Assembly (NCBI GenBank): GCA_023369685.1
Contig: SACZ01000005.1
Coordinates: forward strand, 186,001-250,000
Direction of reading: 5' to 3'
DNA length: 64,000 nucleotides
Source: Prolixibacteraceae bacterium JC049
Lineage (GTDB): Bacteria > Bacteroidota > Bacteroidia > Bacteroidales > Prolixibacteraceae
Positions 52,511 through 60,389 of the stretch are shown here, piece by piece; positions within the stretch are counted from its first letter, which is position 1; every line of letters starts with the position of its first letter. The notes beneath the pieces are model-generated. The model did no database searches, was not told the origin of the DNA, and saw only the letters and a program-made list of their open reading frames with translations. A program made the position numbers and the translations under genes.

Positions 52511-53464
52511 TTAGCTGCGAGGCGCTTTCTTGCGTAGATATATTTTCTGGCCTACTTGAGGCTTATCGCCGGGTTGCATGCGATTTTTGCGTAGTAACGA
52601 TTTCAATTTCATACCAAAGCGTTGTGCTATAAAGTGCATGGTATCGCCTTGCTTGGCAGTGTATACACTGTTTGGTTTACGTGCTTTGGTGTATTTACCT
52701 TCGATATAAAGAATTTCGTTCACACGTGGTCTAACTCCTTTTTTGTAATCGTTATAGTGGTAAATTTCCCAATATTTCAATCCCATTTCACGGCAAATGC
52801 TTTCGAAGCTATCGCCCACTTTTACCGATACTGTTTTCAGTCCGTTAATAACTTTCACCTTACGTTTTGGTGGTTTAGATGAAAGCGTTGTTGTATCTTT
52901 TTTCCCCTCTTTTATTGCTGCTGAGCGTTTTCCCATATCAGCCAAAATATCTGGCTGATCCAGCAAATACAACTTATTATCTTCAATGATTTTTATTAGT
53001 CGGTGAGCATAGCGAGGATCAGTGGCATAACCAGCTCGTTTTAATCCATGTGCCCAGCCTTTATAGTCGGTAATATCCAAGTCGAATAGCGATGCATAAC
53101 GCGGATTGTTGGTCAGAAATTTCGAATGGTCGGCATATGAATCTTCGGACGAACGATACTTACGGAAGCATTCATTTTTTCGGTCATCGTCGTAACGAAT
53201 GGTCTTCCCTTTCCATGTTCTTTTGCATTTTATACCGAAGTGATTGTTGGCACGAACAGCCAATTCACTGTTTCCATTGGCCGACTCCAAACAGCCTTGG
53301 GCCATTGTTATACTTGCCGGAATTCCATATTCTCTCATTTTATTGATGGCCAGTTTCTGGTATCTTTCGATATACTGTTCGCGTGTCTGTTTTCGCTGAG
53401 CACTTGTGTTAGAAAAGCTAAAAACAGAGAAAACAACAAATAAATAGGCTATAAAACGAGTCAT
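52511..53464 (-). CDS. Exported glucosaminidase with two LysM domains
   Basis: A 317-residue peptidoglycan hydrolase. The signal peptide is about 1-22 (FIAYLFVVFSVFSFSNTSAQ). The glucosaminidase (GH73-like) domain (about 28-175) has ITMAQGCLESANGNSELAV with the catalytic glutamate, then NNHFGIKC and YADHSKFL. AGYATDPRYAHRLIKII is the conserved end. Two LysM motifs follow: VSVKVGDSFESICREMGL (about 215-260) and VYTAKQGDTMHFIAQRFG (about 268-312). These bind peptidoglycan. Probable cell-wall remodelling at the periplasm. A TATTTTTG element lies at 53508-53515 on the minus strand. Confidence 0.93.
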   Translation of the reverse strand: MTRFIAYLFVVFSVFSFSNTSAQRKQTREQYIERYQKLAINKMREYGIPASITMAQGCLESANGNSELAVRANNHFGIKCKRTWKGKTIRYDDDRKNECFRKYRSSEDSYADHSKFLTNNPRYASLFDLDITDYKGWAHGLKRAGYATDPRYAHRLIKIIEDNKLYLLDQPDILADMGKRSAAIKEGKKDTTTLSSKPPKRKVKVINGLKTVSVKVGDSFESICREMGLKYWEIYHYNDYKKGVRPRVNEILYIEGKYTKARKPNSVYTAKQGDTMHFIAQRFGMKLKSLLRKNRMQPGDKPQVGQKIYLRKKAPRS

Positions 53465-53507
53465 AATTTATATGGTTAAAGGCATTTTAGTATTACGATG
53501 ACATTGA

Positions 53508-53515
53508 CAAAAATA
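53508..53515 (-). promoter_or_regulatory. Promoter -7 element for the glucosaminidase gene
   Basis: Minus-strand TATTTTTG, an exact TAnnTTTG match 43 bp upstream of the start codon. Confidence 0.5.
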
Positions 53516-53585
53516 CCAAAAAACGACAAAATCCCGACGAATACTGCTTTTCATTCAATTTGACTTTTATTCTTGCAGAAAAGCT

Positions 53586-53593
53586 TAAATTTG
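53586..53593 (+). promoter_or_regulatory. Promoter -7 element for cdd
   Basis: TAAATTTG matches TAnnTTTG. A TTTG at 53559-53562 lies 23 bp upstream, slightly wider than the usual 19-21 bp for the -33 element. Expected start of transcription near 53600. Confidence 0.5.
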
Positions 53594-53653
53594 TTGGGTA
53601 ACTATAAATGAGAGATTTGCGTTTATATTCTACACAAATCTGAAAACATAGAG

Positions 53654-54145
53654 ATGATGAAACAGAAAGAGGTTCGAATTTTGATTTACGAGTACGACTC
53701 GATGGAAGAACTTGTAAGTGAGGAGAAAGAGTTATTGCTTAAAGCAAGAGAAGCATCTCTAAAGGCATACAATCCATACTCGGGATTTGGTGTTGGTGCA
53801 GCTTTACTGTTGGAGAATGGGGAGATAATTACTGGAAATAACCAGGAAAATTCTGCATACCCTTCTGGACTTTGTGCCGAAAGAGTTGCTATTTTTTATG
53901 CCAATGCTCAATATCCGGATGTACCGGTGAAGAAAATTGCTATTACTGCGCGAAATAAAAAAGGACTTGTTCCTTATCCGGTAAAGCCATGTGGTGCTTG
54001 CCGCCAGGTGTTACTTGAAACCGAAGAACGCTACTCTACTCCAATGAAAGTTATCTTGGATGGAGCCAATAGCATTGAAACCATTGACAACGCCAAGTGC
54101 CTGCTTCCATTGAGCTTTGGTAAAGACGATTTGCTTGATACTTAA
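53654..54145 (+). CDS. cdd: Cytidine deaminase
   Basis: A 163-residue zinc enzyme of pyrimidine salvage; it converts cytidine or deoxycytidine to uridine forms. After an N-terminal extension of about 30 residues comes YNPYSGFGVGAALLLENGEIITG and NQENSAYPSGLCAERVAIF, where C-A-E supplies zinc ligand and general acid/base. PVKPCGACRQVLLE holds the other two zinc cysteines. Single-gene unit with a strong terminator 14 bp after the stop. Confidence 0.95.
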   Translation: MMKQKEVRILIYEYDSMEELVSEEKELLLKAREASLKAYNPYSGFGVGAALLLENGEIITGNNQENSAYPSGLCAERVAIFYANAQYPDVPVKKIAITARNKKGLVPYPVKPCGACRQVLLETEERYSTPMKVILDGANSIETIDNAKCLLPLSFGKDDLLDT

Positions 54146-54158
54146 TAAATAGATATTG

Positions 54159-54190
54159 GGAATCTGAAACCACTTCAGGTTCCTTTTTTT
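54159..54190. terminator. Terminator after cdd, converging on the RluA-type gene
   Basis: GGAATCTGAA (54159-54168) pairs with TTCAGGTTCC with one G-U, around a 5-base loop, followed by seven T residues. It serves cdd; its right edge touches the stop of the opposing gene. Confidence 0.88.
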
Positions 54191-54870
54191 TACCCCAAAT
54201 GATTCACAAAGTGATCCCAAACAACATCTTTGGGAGGTGCTGCTATTATGGTTACCGGTTCCTTTCGAACAGGGTGTTCAAATTCTACTTTTCGGGCATG
54301 TAAATGAATTCCGGCATCCTTATTGGAACGAGCAAATCCGTATTTCAAATCACCTTTAATTCTACAGCCAATGGCTGCCAACTGAGCTCTGATCTGATGA
54401 TGACGCCCAGTGTGCAAATCGATCTCTAACAAATGGAATCGATCGGAACTGGCCAGATGCGAATAGGTTAAACTGGCTTTTTTCGAATTAGCGACCTCTT
54501 TTTTGTGGGCGTAACTTTTGTTTTGCTTCGTATTTCGAACTAAGTAATGATTAATAGTAGCAGAAGCAGGATCAGGAGCATTATCCACTACCGCCCAATA
54601 TGTTTTCTGAATATCGCCTTTATTCTGAAACATCTTATTCAATCGGGTAAGTGCCTTACTGGTTCGGGCAAATAGAACAATACCGCTAGTGGGACGATCA
54701 AGTCGATGAGGCAAACCCAGAAATACTTCGCCCGGCTTATTGTACTTCTTCTTTATATATTCCTTCACCATTTCACTTAATGGTGTATCGCCGGTTTTAT
54801 CTCCTTGCACAATTTCCTTGCAAGCTTTATTCACCGCAATAATATGGTTGTCCTCGTAAATAACTTCCAT
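54190..54870 (-). CDS. RluA-family pseudouridine synthase
   Basis: Isomerises uridines in rRNA or tRNA. The frame extends to 54906, but ATG 54868-54870 gives the standard start MEVIYEDNHIIAVNKA, and the longer version would run into a hairpin. From there the protein has 226 residues. The catalytic aspartate is in LPHRLDRPTSGIVLFARTSKA (H-R-L-D). LEIDLHTGRHHQIRAQLAAIG and LHARKVEFEHPV complete the family motifs. There is no S4 domain, so it is a short RluA-type enzyme (RluA/RluC-like without the RNA-binding extension). The target site is not identifiable. Confidence 0.92.
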   Translation of the reverse strand: MEVIYEDNHIIAVNKACKEIVQGDKTGDTPLSEMVKEYIKKKYNKPGEVFLGLPHRLDRPTSGIVLFARTSKALTRLNKMFQNKGDIQKTYWAVVDNAPDPASATINHYLVRNTKQNKSYAHKKEVANSKKASLTYSHLASSDRFHLLEIDLHTGRHHQIRAQLAAIGCRIKGDLKYGFARSNKDAGIHLHARKVEFEHPVRKEPVTIIAAPPKDVVWDHFVNHLG

Positions 54871-54886
54871 GATCGTTTTAAAAATT

Positions 54887-54923
54887 AAACCTGCAACTTC
54901 ACTCAATGCAAACTTGCAGGTTT
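54887..54923 (-). terminator. Hairpin in the leader of the RluA-type gene
   Basis: Minus-strand AAACCTGCAA and TTGCAGGTTT form a 10-bp stem around a 17-base loop, followed by AATTTTT. It lies 16 bp ahead of the chosen start codon and just after a TATTTTTG element (54946-54953). It could be an attenuator of this gene or the terminator of panB, 150 bp upstream. Confidence 0.6.
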
Positions 54924-54945
54924 TATATTATTCTGTATCGTTCGA

Positions 54946-54953
54946 CAAAAATA
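54946..54953 (-). promoter_or_regulatory. Promoter -7 element for the RluA-type gene
   Basis: Minus-strand TATTTTTG, an exact TAnnTTTG match. Transcription from about 54939 would include the hairpin at 54887-54923 in a leader of about 70 nt. Confidence 0.5.
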
Positions 54954-55075
54954 TTCACATCATTTTATCGAACTAAGATTTTTAGATATTGGATATTCAG
55001 ATCTTCAGTAAGAGAATGTTCATACAAAAATATCTGGCATTCTATAATCCGAAAATCCACCAATCTTCTTTAAGC

Positions 55076-55891
55076 TTAATATTGCTCTTTCTCGTTTGGA
55101 AAATCTTTGCTTTTCACATCGCCAATATACGAACCAACAGCTCCTTTAATTTCGGCTGCAAGGTTATGGTAACGACGTAAGAAACGTGGAGAAAACTGCT
55201 GAGTAATTCCAAGCATATCGTGTAGAACTAACACCTGTCCATCGACACCGTTTCCGGCACCAATACCAATGATAGGAATACTAACCTCTTTAGCTACACG
55301 CTCACCAAGCTCTGCAGGAATCTTCTCCAAAACAATGGCGAAACATCCTGCTTCTTCCAACAACTTAGCGTCGGCAATTAGCTTTTCTGCTTCTTCATCT
55401 TCTTTGGCACGTACTACGTAGGTTCCATATTTATGAATCGACTGAGGCATCAATCCAAGGTGTCCCATTACCGGAATACCTGCAGACAAAATACGATGAA
55501 CCGATTCTATTACTTCGCTTCCACCCTCTAATTTCACTGCATCAGCATGTGTTTCTTTCATGATACGAATTGCAGAACAAAGTGCCTCTTTCGAGTTTCC
55601 TTGATAAGTACCAAAAGGCATATCGACAACTACCAATGCGCGCTGCACTGCTTTTGTTACCGACTTACCGTGATATATCATCTGATCCAATGTAATTGGA
55701 AGAGTAGTTACATTACCAGCCATTACGTTCGATGCAGAATCGCCAACAAGAATTACGTCAATCCCTGCTTCGTCTACCAAACGTGCCATACTATAATCGT
55801 ATGAAGTTAGCATAGCAATAGGCTCTTGTTTCAATTTCATTTCCGAAAGGCGATGAGTAGTCACCTTTCTTATTTCTGAATGTACTGACAT
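55076..55891 (-). CDS. panB: Ketopantoate hydroxymethyltransferase
   Basis: First step of pantothenate synthesis: it adds a hydroxymethyl group from methylene-tetrahydrofolate to alpha-ketoisovalerate. The 271-residue TIM-barrel enzyme shows [20 protein letters not shown], then [11 protein letters not shown] (magnesium-binding aspartate). [16 protein letters not shown] and the signature [15 protein letters not shown] follow, then ALVLEKIP-like and [23 protein letters not shown]. Start [15 protein letters not shown] agrees with Bacteroidota homologues. Its promoter-like element is 26 bp upstream of the start. It feeds the pathway that ends at CoaD, encoded elsewhere in this window. Confidence 0.96.
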   Translation of the reverse strand: MSVHSEIRKVTTHRLSEMKLKQEPIAMLTSYDYSMARLVDEAGIDVILVGDSASNVMAGNVTTLPITLDQMIYHGKSVTKAVQRALVVVDMPFGTYQGNSKEALCSAIRIMKETHADAVKLEGGSEVIESVHRILSAGIPVMGHLGLMPQSIHKYGTYVVRAKEDEEAEKLIADAKLLEEAGCFAIVLEKIPAELGERVAKEVSIPIIGIGAGNGVDGQVLVLHDMLGITQQFSPRFLRRYHNLAAEIKGAVGSYIGDVKSKDFPNEKEQY

Positions 55892-55916
55892 CTATTTTTC
55901 TGATTTGTATGAGCTG

Positions 55917-55949
55917 CAAAGTTATGAATTGATTTCAAAAGTTGACAAA
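55917..55949 (-). promoter_or_regulatory. Promoter of panB (-33 and -7 elements)
   Basis: Minus strand: TTTG, 21 bases, then TAACTTTG. Both match the Bacteroidota sigma-factor consensus (TTTG and TAnnTTTG) at near-standard spacing. The best two-part promoter seen in the window. Confidence 0.7.
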
Positions 55950-56080
55950 AAGCTTATCAAGATCATTATAATCGAACATTATTCTTGACAAATTAATGTA
56001 CTTCGGTTTATTTCTGAATATTCATTTCCATATTTTCAGATATTCTGATTGTCAGAAAAAGAAAGTTCCAGTTCATTTCT

Positions 56081-56088
56081 TATTTTTG
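56081..56088 (+). promoter_or_regulatory. Promoter -7 element for the CBM9-like gene
   Basis: TATTTTTG matches TAnnTTTG, giving a transcription start near 56094 and a leader of about 17 nt before the ATG at 56111. Confidence 0.55.
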
Positions 56089-56110
56089 GTATTCGAAAAA
56101 ATAAAAACCT

Positions 56111-56764
56111 ATGGCAAAATTAATTGTAAAGAAACTGGCTATCGAAAACCCGAATGCCAATGTGGCTGAAGCTGCAGCTTTATTAGAAGCAAAAACTGAA
56201 AAAGTAAAAATTGAGACTGTAAACTGGAAAGATTATCCATACCAACCGGAAATCAGCTTTAAGATTGGTCATAACAATGATTCTATTCTTCTAAAATTCT
56301 ACGTTACAGAGAAAAATCCAAAGGCTGTTGAAACAAAAGTAAACGGAGATGTATACAAAGACAGCTGTGTTGAATTTTTTCTGAGTCCGAAAGCAGATGG
56401 AAGTTATTACAACTTCGAATTTAACTGTATTGGAACTCCTCATGTTGGATATGGACCAGGACGCCATGACCGTCAGCCTGTTCCTGAAGAATTATTAGCA
56501 GGAGTTACTGCTATTTCTACTTTGGGAAGTTCACCTATCGACCTAAACGAAGGAGATAAAACCTGGGAAATGCTATTGATTATTCCTAAGGATACTATGT
56601 TGCACGACGAAGTAGCAACTCTTTCGGGATTGGAAGCAAAAGGAAATTTCTACAAGTGTGGCGACGAAACGGCAGAAATGCACTTTGTGACATGGAATGC
56701 TGTTGGAACCGAGAACCCGGATTATCACCAATATCCATTCTTCGGAGACATTGTTTTCGAATAG
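56111..56764 (+). CDS. CBM9-like (DOMON-type beta-sandwich) protein
   Basis: A 217-residue protein made of one carbohydrate-binding family-9-like domain. VNWKDYPYQPEISFKIGHNNDSILLKFYV and VYKDSCVEFFLSPKADGSYYNFEFNCIGT show the typical D-S-[CV]-E-[FI]-F motif. RHDRQPVPEE and the WEMLLIIPKD strand follow. There is no signal peptide, so it appears cytoplasmic, odd for a sugar-binding fold. Homologues of this shape are common single-gene units in Bacteroidota and are annotated carbohydrate-binding family 9-like. The ligand is unknown. Strong promoter and terminator flank it. Confidence 0.85.
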   Translation: MAKLIVKKLAIENPNANVAEAAALLEAKTEKVKIETVNWKDYPYQPEISFKIGHNNDSILLKFYVTEKNPKAVETKVNGDVYKDSCVEFFLSPKADGSYYNFEFNCIGTPHVGYGPGRHDRQPVPEELLAGVTAISTLGSSPIDLNEGDKTWEMLLIIPKDTMLHDEVATLSGLEAKGNFYKCGDETAEMHFVTWNAVGTENPDYHQYPFFGDIVFE

Positions 56765-56786
56765 ACAATCAACAACATAATAGTAC

Positions 56787-56819
56787 AAAAAAAGCTTCTG
56801 CCAAAACAGAAGCTTTTTT
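56787..56819. terminator. Bidirectional terminator between the CBM9-like gene and pepD
   Basis: AAAAAAGCTTCTG and CAGAAGCTTTTTT form a perfect 13-bp stem around a CCAAAA loop, with the A/T ends serving both converging genes. Confidence 0.92.
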
Positions 56820-56841
56820 GATTTTATCCTATTCCAACAAA

Positions 56842-58308
56842 TTATTTTACTGGAATATTTTTTAATGTCTCTACTAAGAAATCCCAGAATTTCTGAACTG
56901 TAGGAATATTCACTTTCTCATCTGGTGAGTGAGGGAAGCGAATAGTTGGTCCGAATGAAATCATATCCCAATTAGGGTAAGTTCCACCCAAAATACCACA
57001 CTCTAGTCCTGCGTGAATTGCTTTAATTTCCGGAGTTTTTCCATACTTCGCATTGTACACTTCTTGCATTGTTTTCAAGATTGGCGAATCCATATTTGGC
57101 TGCCATCCTGGGTAAGCACCGAAGAATTCAGTTTTACCACCAGCTAAAGTAAACAATGATTCAATTCTTGATCCCAAAGAATTTTTTGCAGTATCAACAG
57201 AGCTACGCATTAAAATAGCAATCTCTACTTCTTGTGTTTCAGCATTCGATTTTACGATAGCCATATTACATGAAGTTTCAACCAATCCTTTCATGTCGTC
57301 GCTCATGCGAATAACACCATTTGGACAAGCTCTAACCACATGAGTAATTTTTGATTGTGCTTCAGCACACATCAACTTCTCTGGCATATCTGTTTTCTCA
57401 ACAGTTACGTCAAGGAATGGCTCTGTGGCAGCTAGTTCACTTGCAGCAACCTCTTTACATGCAGCAACCAAAGCTTCAAACTCAGCAGCTTTATCAGCAG
57501 GAACAGTAACCACACCAAATGCTTCACGAGGAATTGCATTACGCAAGCTACCACCGTTGATTGAAGCCAGGCGAGCACCTACTTTCTCAGCAGCTCTCTT
57601 CAAAATTCGGAAGAAAAGTTTATTGGCATTTCCACGTCCTAGAATGATATCCATTCCCGAGTGTCCACCTTTCAATCCTGTAATTGCTAATTCGTATGCT
57701 ACATGGTCGGCAGGAACATCAGCCAACTGATAACCAAACTTACCAGTTACATCTTCACCACCTGCACATCCTACGTACAATTCACCTTCGTCTTCCGAAT
57801 CGGTATTCAAAAGAATATCTCCTTGAAGAACTCCAGCTTTTAAGCCTTCTGCTCCGTCCATTCCAGTTTCCTCTGTTGCTGTGAACAACGCTTCAACTGG
57901 CCCGTGCTCGATATCTTTAGAAGCTAAAACAGCCATTGCTGCAGCTACACCAATACCATTGTCGGCACCTAATGTAGTTCCATTGGCAGTAACCCACTCA
58001 CCATCGATCATTGTTTCAATAGGATCTTTTGTGAAATCGTGGTCTTTATCACTATTTTTCTGAGGAACCATATCCAAGTGTCCCTGGAAGATTACTCCTT
58101 TTCTATTTTCCATTCCCGGAGTTGCAGGCTTGCGAATAATAATATTACCTACTTCATCCTTAATGGTTTCTAAACCTAACTCTTTACCAAAATTGTAAGC
58201 AAATTCCTGAATTTGATCCTCATGGTTCGAAGGACGAGGAATTTGAGTCAATTTATAGAAGTTTTCCCACAATGCTTTGGGTTCTAATTTGGTAATTTCG
58301 TTACTCAT
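56842..58308 (-). CDS. pepD: Aminoacyl-histidine dipeptidase (M20 metallopeptidase)
   Basis: A 488-residue cytoplasmic dipeptidase of the M20C group. Zinc-site motifs: GHLDMVPQ (H-x-D), LGADNGIGVAAAMAVL (bridging aspartate), TEETGMDGAEGL (catalytic glutamate pair), LLNTDSEDEGE, and the late HAGLECGILGG histidine. The inserted dimerisation domain (about 205-380) includes GLKGGHSGMDI. Length fits PepD (485). It stands alone. A near-consensus TACCTTTA lies on the minus strand at 58346-58353. Confidence 0.95.
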   Translation of the reverse strand: MSNEITKLEPKALWENFYKLTQIPRPSNHEDQIQEFAYNFGKELGLETIKDEVGNIIIRKPATPGMENRKGVIFQGHLDMVPQKNSDKDHDFTKDPIETMIDGEWVTANGTTLGADNGIGVAAAMAVLASKDIEHGPVEALFTATEETGMDGAEGLKAGVLQGDILLNTDSEDEGELYVGCAGGEDVTGKFGYQLADVPADHVAYELAITGLKGGHSGMDIILGRGNANKLFFRILKRAAEKVGARLASINGGSLRNAIPREAFGVVTVPADKAAEFEALVAACKEVAASELAATEPFLDVTVEKTDMPEKLMCAEAQSKITHVVRACPNGVIRMSDDMKGLVETSCNMAIVKSNAETQEVEIAILMRSSVDTAKNSLGSRIESLFTLAGGKTEFFGAYPGWQPNMDSPILKTMQEVYNAKYGKTPEIKAIHAGLECGILGGTYPNWDMISFGPTIRFPHSPDEKVNIPTVQKFWDFLVETLKNIPVK

Positions 58309-58506
58309 AGTATCTAATTTTAAGTTTTATTCTAAAATTGCTTTTAAAGGTACAATTAAATCACTGTTTTGGTTCTGAAAATAATCAGAAAATATTCTGT
58401 TAGAAAGCACTCCAATTTATATTGTCTAACAATTGCTCTTCTGTGGAATAAAAGATCGCAAAATCCGATGTAAACAAATCATTCAACCATTTGTTAGCCT
58501 CTTATC

Positions 58507-58532
58507 GATTTTATAAAAGAGCTCATAAAATC
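58507..58532. repeat. Inverted repeat upstream of the cytochrome bd operon
   Basis: GATTTTAT and ATAAAATC, perfect 8-base arms around a 10-base spacer, 64-89 bp ahead of the DUF4492 gene. Possibly an operator for an oxygen-responsive regulator. A second short dyad, CGAAT...ATTCG, follows at 58536-58555. No TAnnTTTG match was found on the plus strand of this 287-bp gap. Confidence 0.35.
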
Positions 58533-58595
58533 TATCGAATGAAGACAATTATTCGTTACGATTTTTAATAGCTTTAGCACTCTTCAAGAAAAGCT

Positions 58596-58814
58596 ATGAC
58601 AAATAAAAAAAATTGGTTTCAAAAAGTTGTTTATTTCTATATCGATGGTTTCAAAAGCATGAAACTAGGTAGAACGCTATGGCTAATTATTTTGCTAAAG
58701 CTGTTTTTCATGTTTTTTGTTTTGAGAATGTTCTTTTTTCCTAACTATTTAAAGAGCAATTTTAAAACCGACAAAGAGAGAAGTGAATATATTTTAGAGT
58801 CTTTAACTAAATAG
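58596..58814 (+). CDS. DUF4492 small membrane protein of the cytochrome bd operon
   Basis: A 72-residue protein with a basic N-terminus (NKKNWFQKVVYFYIDGFKSM) and one membrane helix (TLWLIILLKLFFMFFVLRMFFF). A short polar tail ends DKERSEYILESL. The GFKSMKLGRTLW-x-I-I-L-L-K-L-F pattern is DUF4492, which in Bacteroidota lies directly ahead of cydA. Only 4 bp separate it from cydA, so the two are coupled. Its function is unknown; a role in bd oxidase assembly is likely from position. Confidence 0.87.
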   Translation: MTNKKNWFQKVVYFYIDGFKSMKLGRTLWLIILLKLFFMFFVLRMFFFPNYLKSNFKTDKERSEYILESLTK

Positions 58815-58818
58815 AACT

Positions 58819-60375
58819 ATGATTGAAAGCGTTGACATGTCACTAGTGGATTGGTCCAGAGCACAATTTGCTCTAACCGCCATGTATCACTGGATTTTTG
58901 TTCCACTAACATTGGGACTCACCTTCATTATAGCCATAATGGAGACCATCTATGTGAAAACAGGAAATCCCGAGTGGGGAAAAATTACCCGTTTCTGGAT
59001 GAAATTGTTTGGAATAAACTTTGCCATTGGTGTGGCAACAGGTATTATTCTGGAATTTGAGTTTGGTACCAACTGGTCGAAATACTCCTGGTTTGTGGGC
59101 GATATTTTTGGAGCTCCACTGGCCATTGAAGGTATTATGGCCTTCTTCCTGGAATCGACCTTTATTGCCGTAATGTTTTTTGGCTGGGGAAAGGTGAGTA
59201 AAAAGTTCCACCTTGTATCAACCTGGCTGGTAGCTGTGGGTTCTAACCTTTCGGCATTATGGATTTTGGTAGCCAATGCCTGGATGCAGAAACCTGTAGG
59301 AATGCAATTCAACCCTGAAACTGCCAGAAACGAAATGGTGAACTTTTGGGAAGTTGCCTTATCACCTACTGCAGTAAATAAATTCTTACATACCATCTCT
59401 TCGGCATATGTACTTTCAGCTGTTTTTGTAATTGGAGTTTCGGCTTGGTATTTACTGAAAAACAGAGAATTGGTATTTGCTCGTAAAAGTATTATTGTAG
59501 CTGCCATCTTCGGTTTCCTTACTTCGGTTTATACCATTGGTACTGGCGATGGTTCTGCCCGCCACGTTGCCAAAGATCAACCTATGAAGTTTGCTGCTAT
59601 GGAGGGTCTTTACAATGGTCAAGAGGGAGCTGGCTTAGTTGCATTGGGAGTATTTTCATCTTCGGAAACCGATCCGAAAAATGAAAATCTGAAAGATTTC
59701 GCCATGAAAATTGAGATTCCTAACATCCTTTCATATATGGCATTTATGGATTGGAATGCTTTTGTTCCGGGAATTCACGATTTAATTGACGGAAATGAAA
59801 AGCAAGGCATCATGTCGGCCAATGAGAAGATTGAAAGAGGAAAAGTTGCTCTTGCCAAGCTTAAGGCATTTAAAGAAGCCAGAAAAAGTGGCGATAAAGA
59901 GTTGGCAGAAAAGCTTAAAACAGAGTTTCTAGCCAAAAACTTCCAGGATAACTACTTCAAATATTTTGGTTACGCATACATTACTGATACCAATCAGTTA
60001 ATTCCAAATGTCCCTTTATTGTTCTACAGTTTCCACATTATGGTGGGTATTGGCATGTTCTTCATGTTCTTATTTATTTATGCGCTTTACCTAATTATTC
60101 GAAAAAAAGCGATAAAACATAAACTGTTCCTACGAGTTGCCATTTGGTCTATTCCTTTAGCATACCTTGCCTCACAAGCTGGGTGGATTGTAGCAGAGGT
60201 TGGTCGTCAGCCTTGGGTTATTCAAGATTTGATGCCTACAATGGCTGCTGTTTCTCATATTAGTACTGGTGCTGTTCAAACTACCTTCTGGTTGTTTACC
60301 ATTATCTTTACTACTCTACTTATTGCCGAATTGCGGATTATGTTCCGCCAGATTAAAAATGGACCTAATTCATAA
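58819..60375 (+). CDS. cydA: Cytochrome bd ubiquinol oxidase subunit I
   Basis: A 518-residue subunit carrying hemes b558, b595 and d. SRAQFALTAMYHWIFVPLTLG holds the first heme histidine. FAIGVATGIILEFEFGTNWSKYSWFVGDIFG contains the conserved acidic proton-channel residue. FLESTFIAVMFFGW and the late signature EVGRQPWVIQDLMPT (GRQPW) are diagnostic. A moderately long, lysine-rich Q-loop region lies at about 285-390. It oxidises menaquinol with high oxygen affinity and without proton pumping. It ends with a strong AAAGGAGG sequence that serves cydB 14 bp later. Confidence 0.96.
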   Translation: MIESVDMSLVDWSRAQFALTAMYHWIFVPLTLGLTFIIAIMETIYVKTGNPEWGKITRFWMKLFGINFAIGVATGIILEFEFGTNWSKYSWFVGDIFGAPLAIEGIMAFFLESTFIAVMFFGWGKVSKKFHLVSTWLVAVGSNLSALWILVANAWMQKPVGMQFNPETARNEMVNFWEVALSPTAVNKFLHTISSAYVLSAVFVIGVSAWYLLKNRELVFARKSIIVAAIFGFLTSVYTIGTGDGSARHVAKDQPMKFAAMEGLYNGQEGAGLVALGVFSSSETDPKNENLKDFAMKIEIPNILSYMAFMDWNAFVPGIHDLIDGNEKQGIMSANEKIERGKVALAKLKAFKEARKSGDKELAEKLKTEFLAKNFQDNYFKYFGYAYITDTNQLIPNVPLLFYSFHIMVGIGMFFMFLFIYALYLIIRKKAIKHKLFLRVAIWSIPLAYLASQAGWIVAEVGRQPWVIQDLMPTMAAVSHISTGAVQTTFWLFTIIFTTLLIAELRIMFRQIKNGPNS

Positions 60376-60381
60376 AGGAGG
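60374..60381 (+). promoter_or_regulatory. Strong Shine-Dalgarno ahead of cydB
   Basis: AAAGGAGG overlaps the cydA stop codon and lies 8 bp before the cydB ATG. It is a near-perfect anti-16S match, unusual in this phylum where most genes lack strong ribosome-binding sites. Confidence 0.75.
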
Positions 60382-60389
60382 AACTAACT

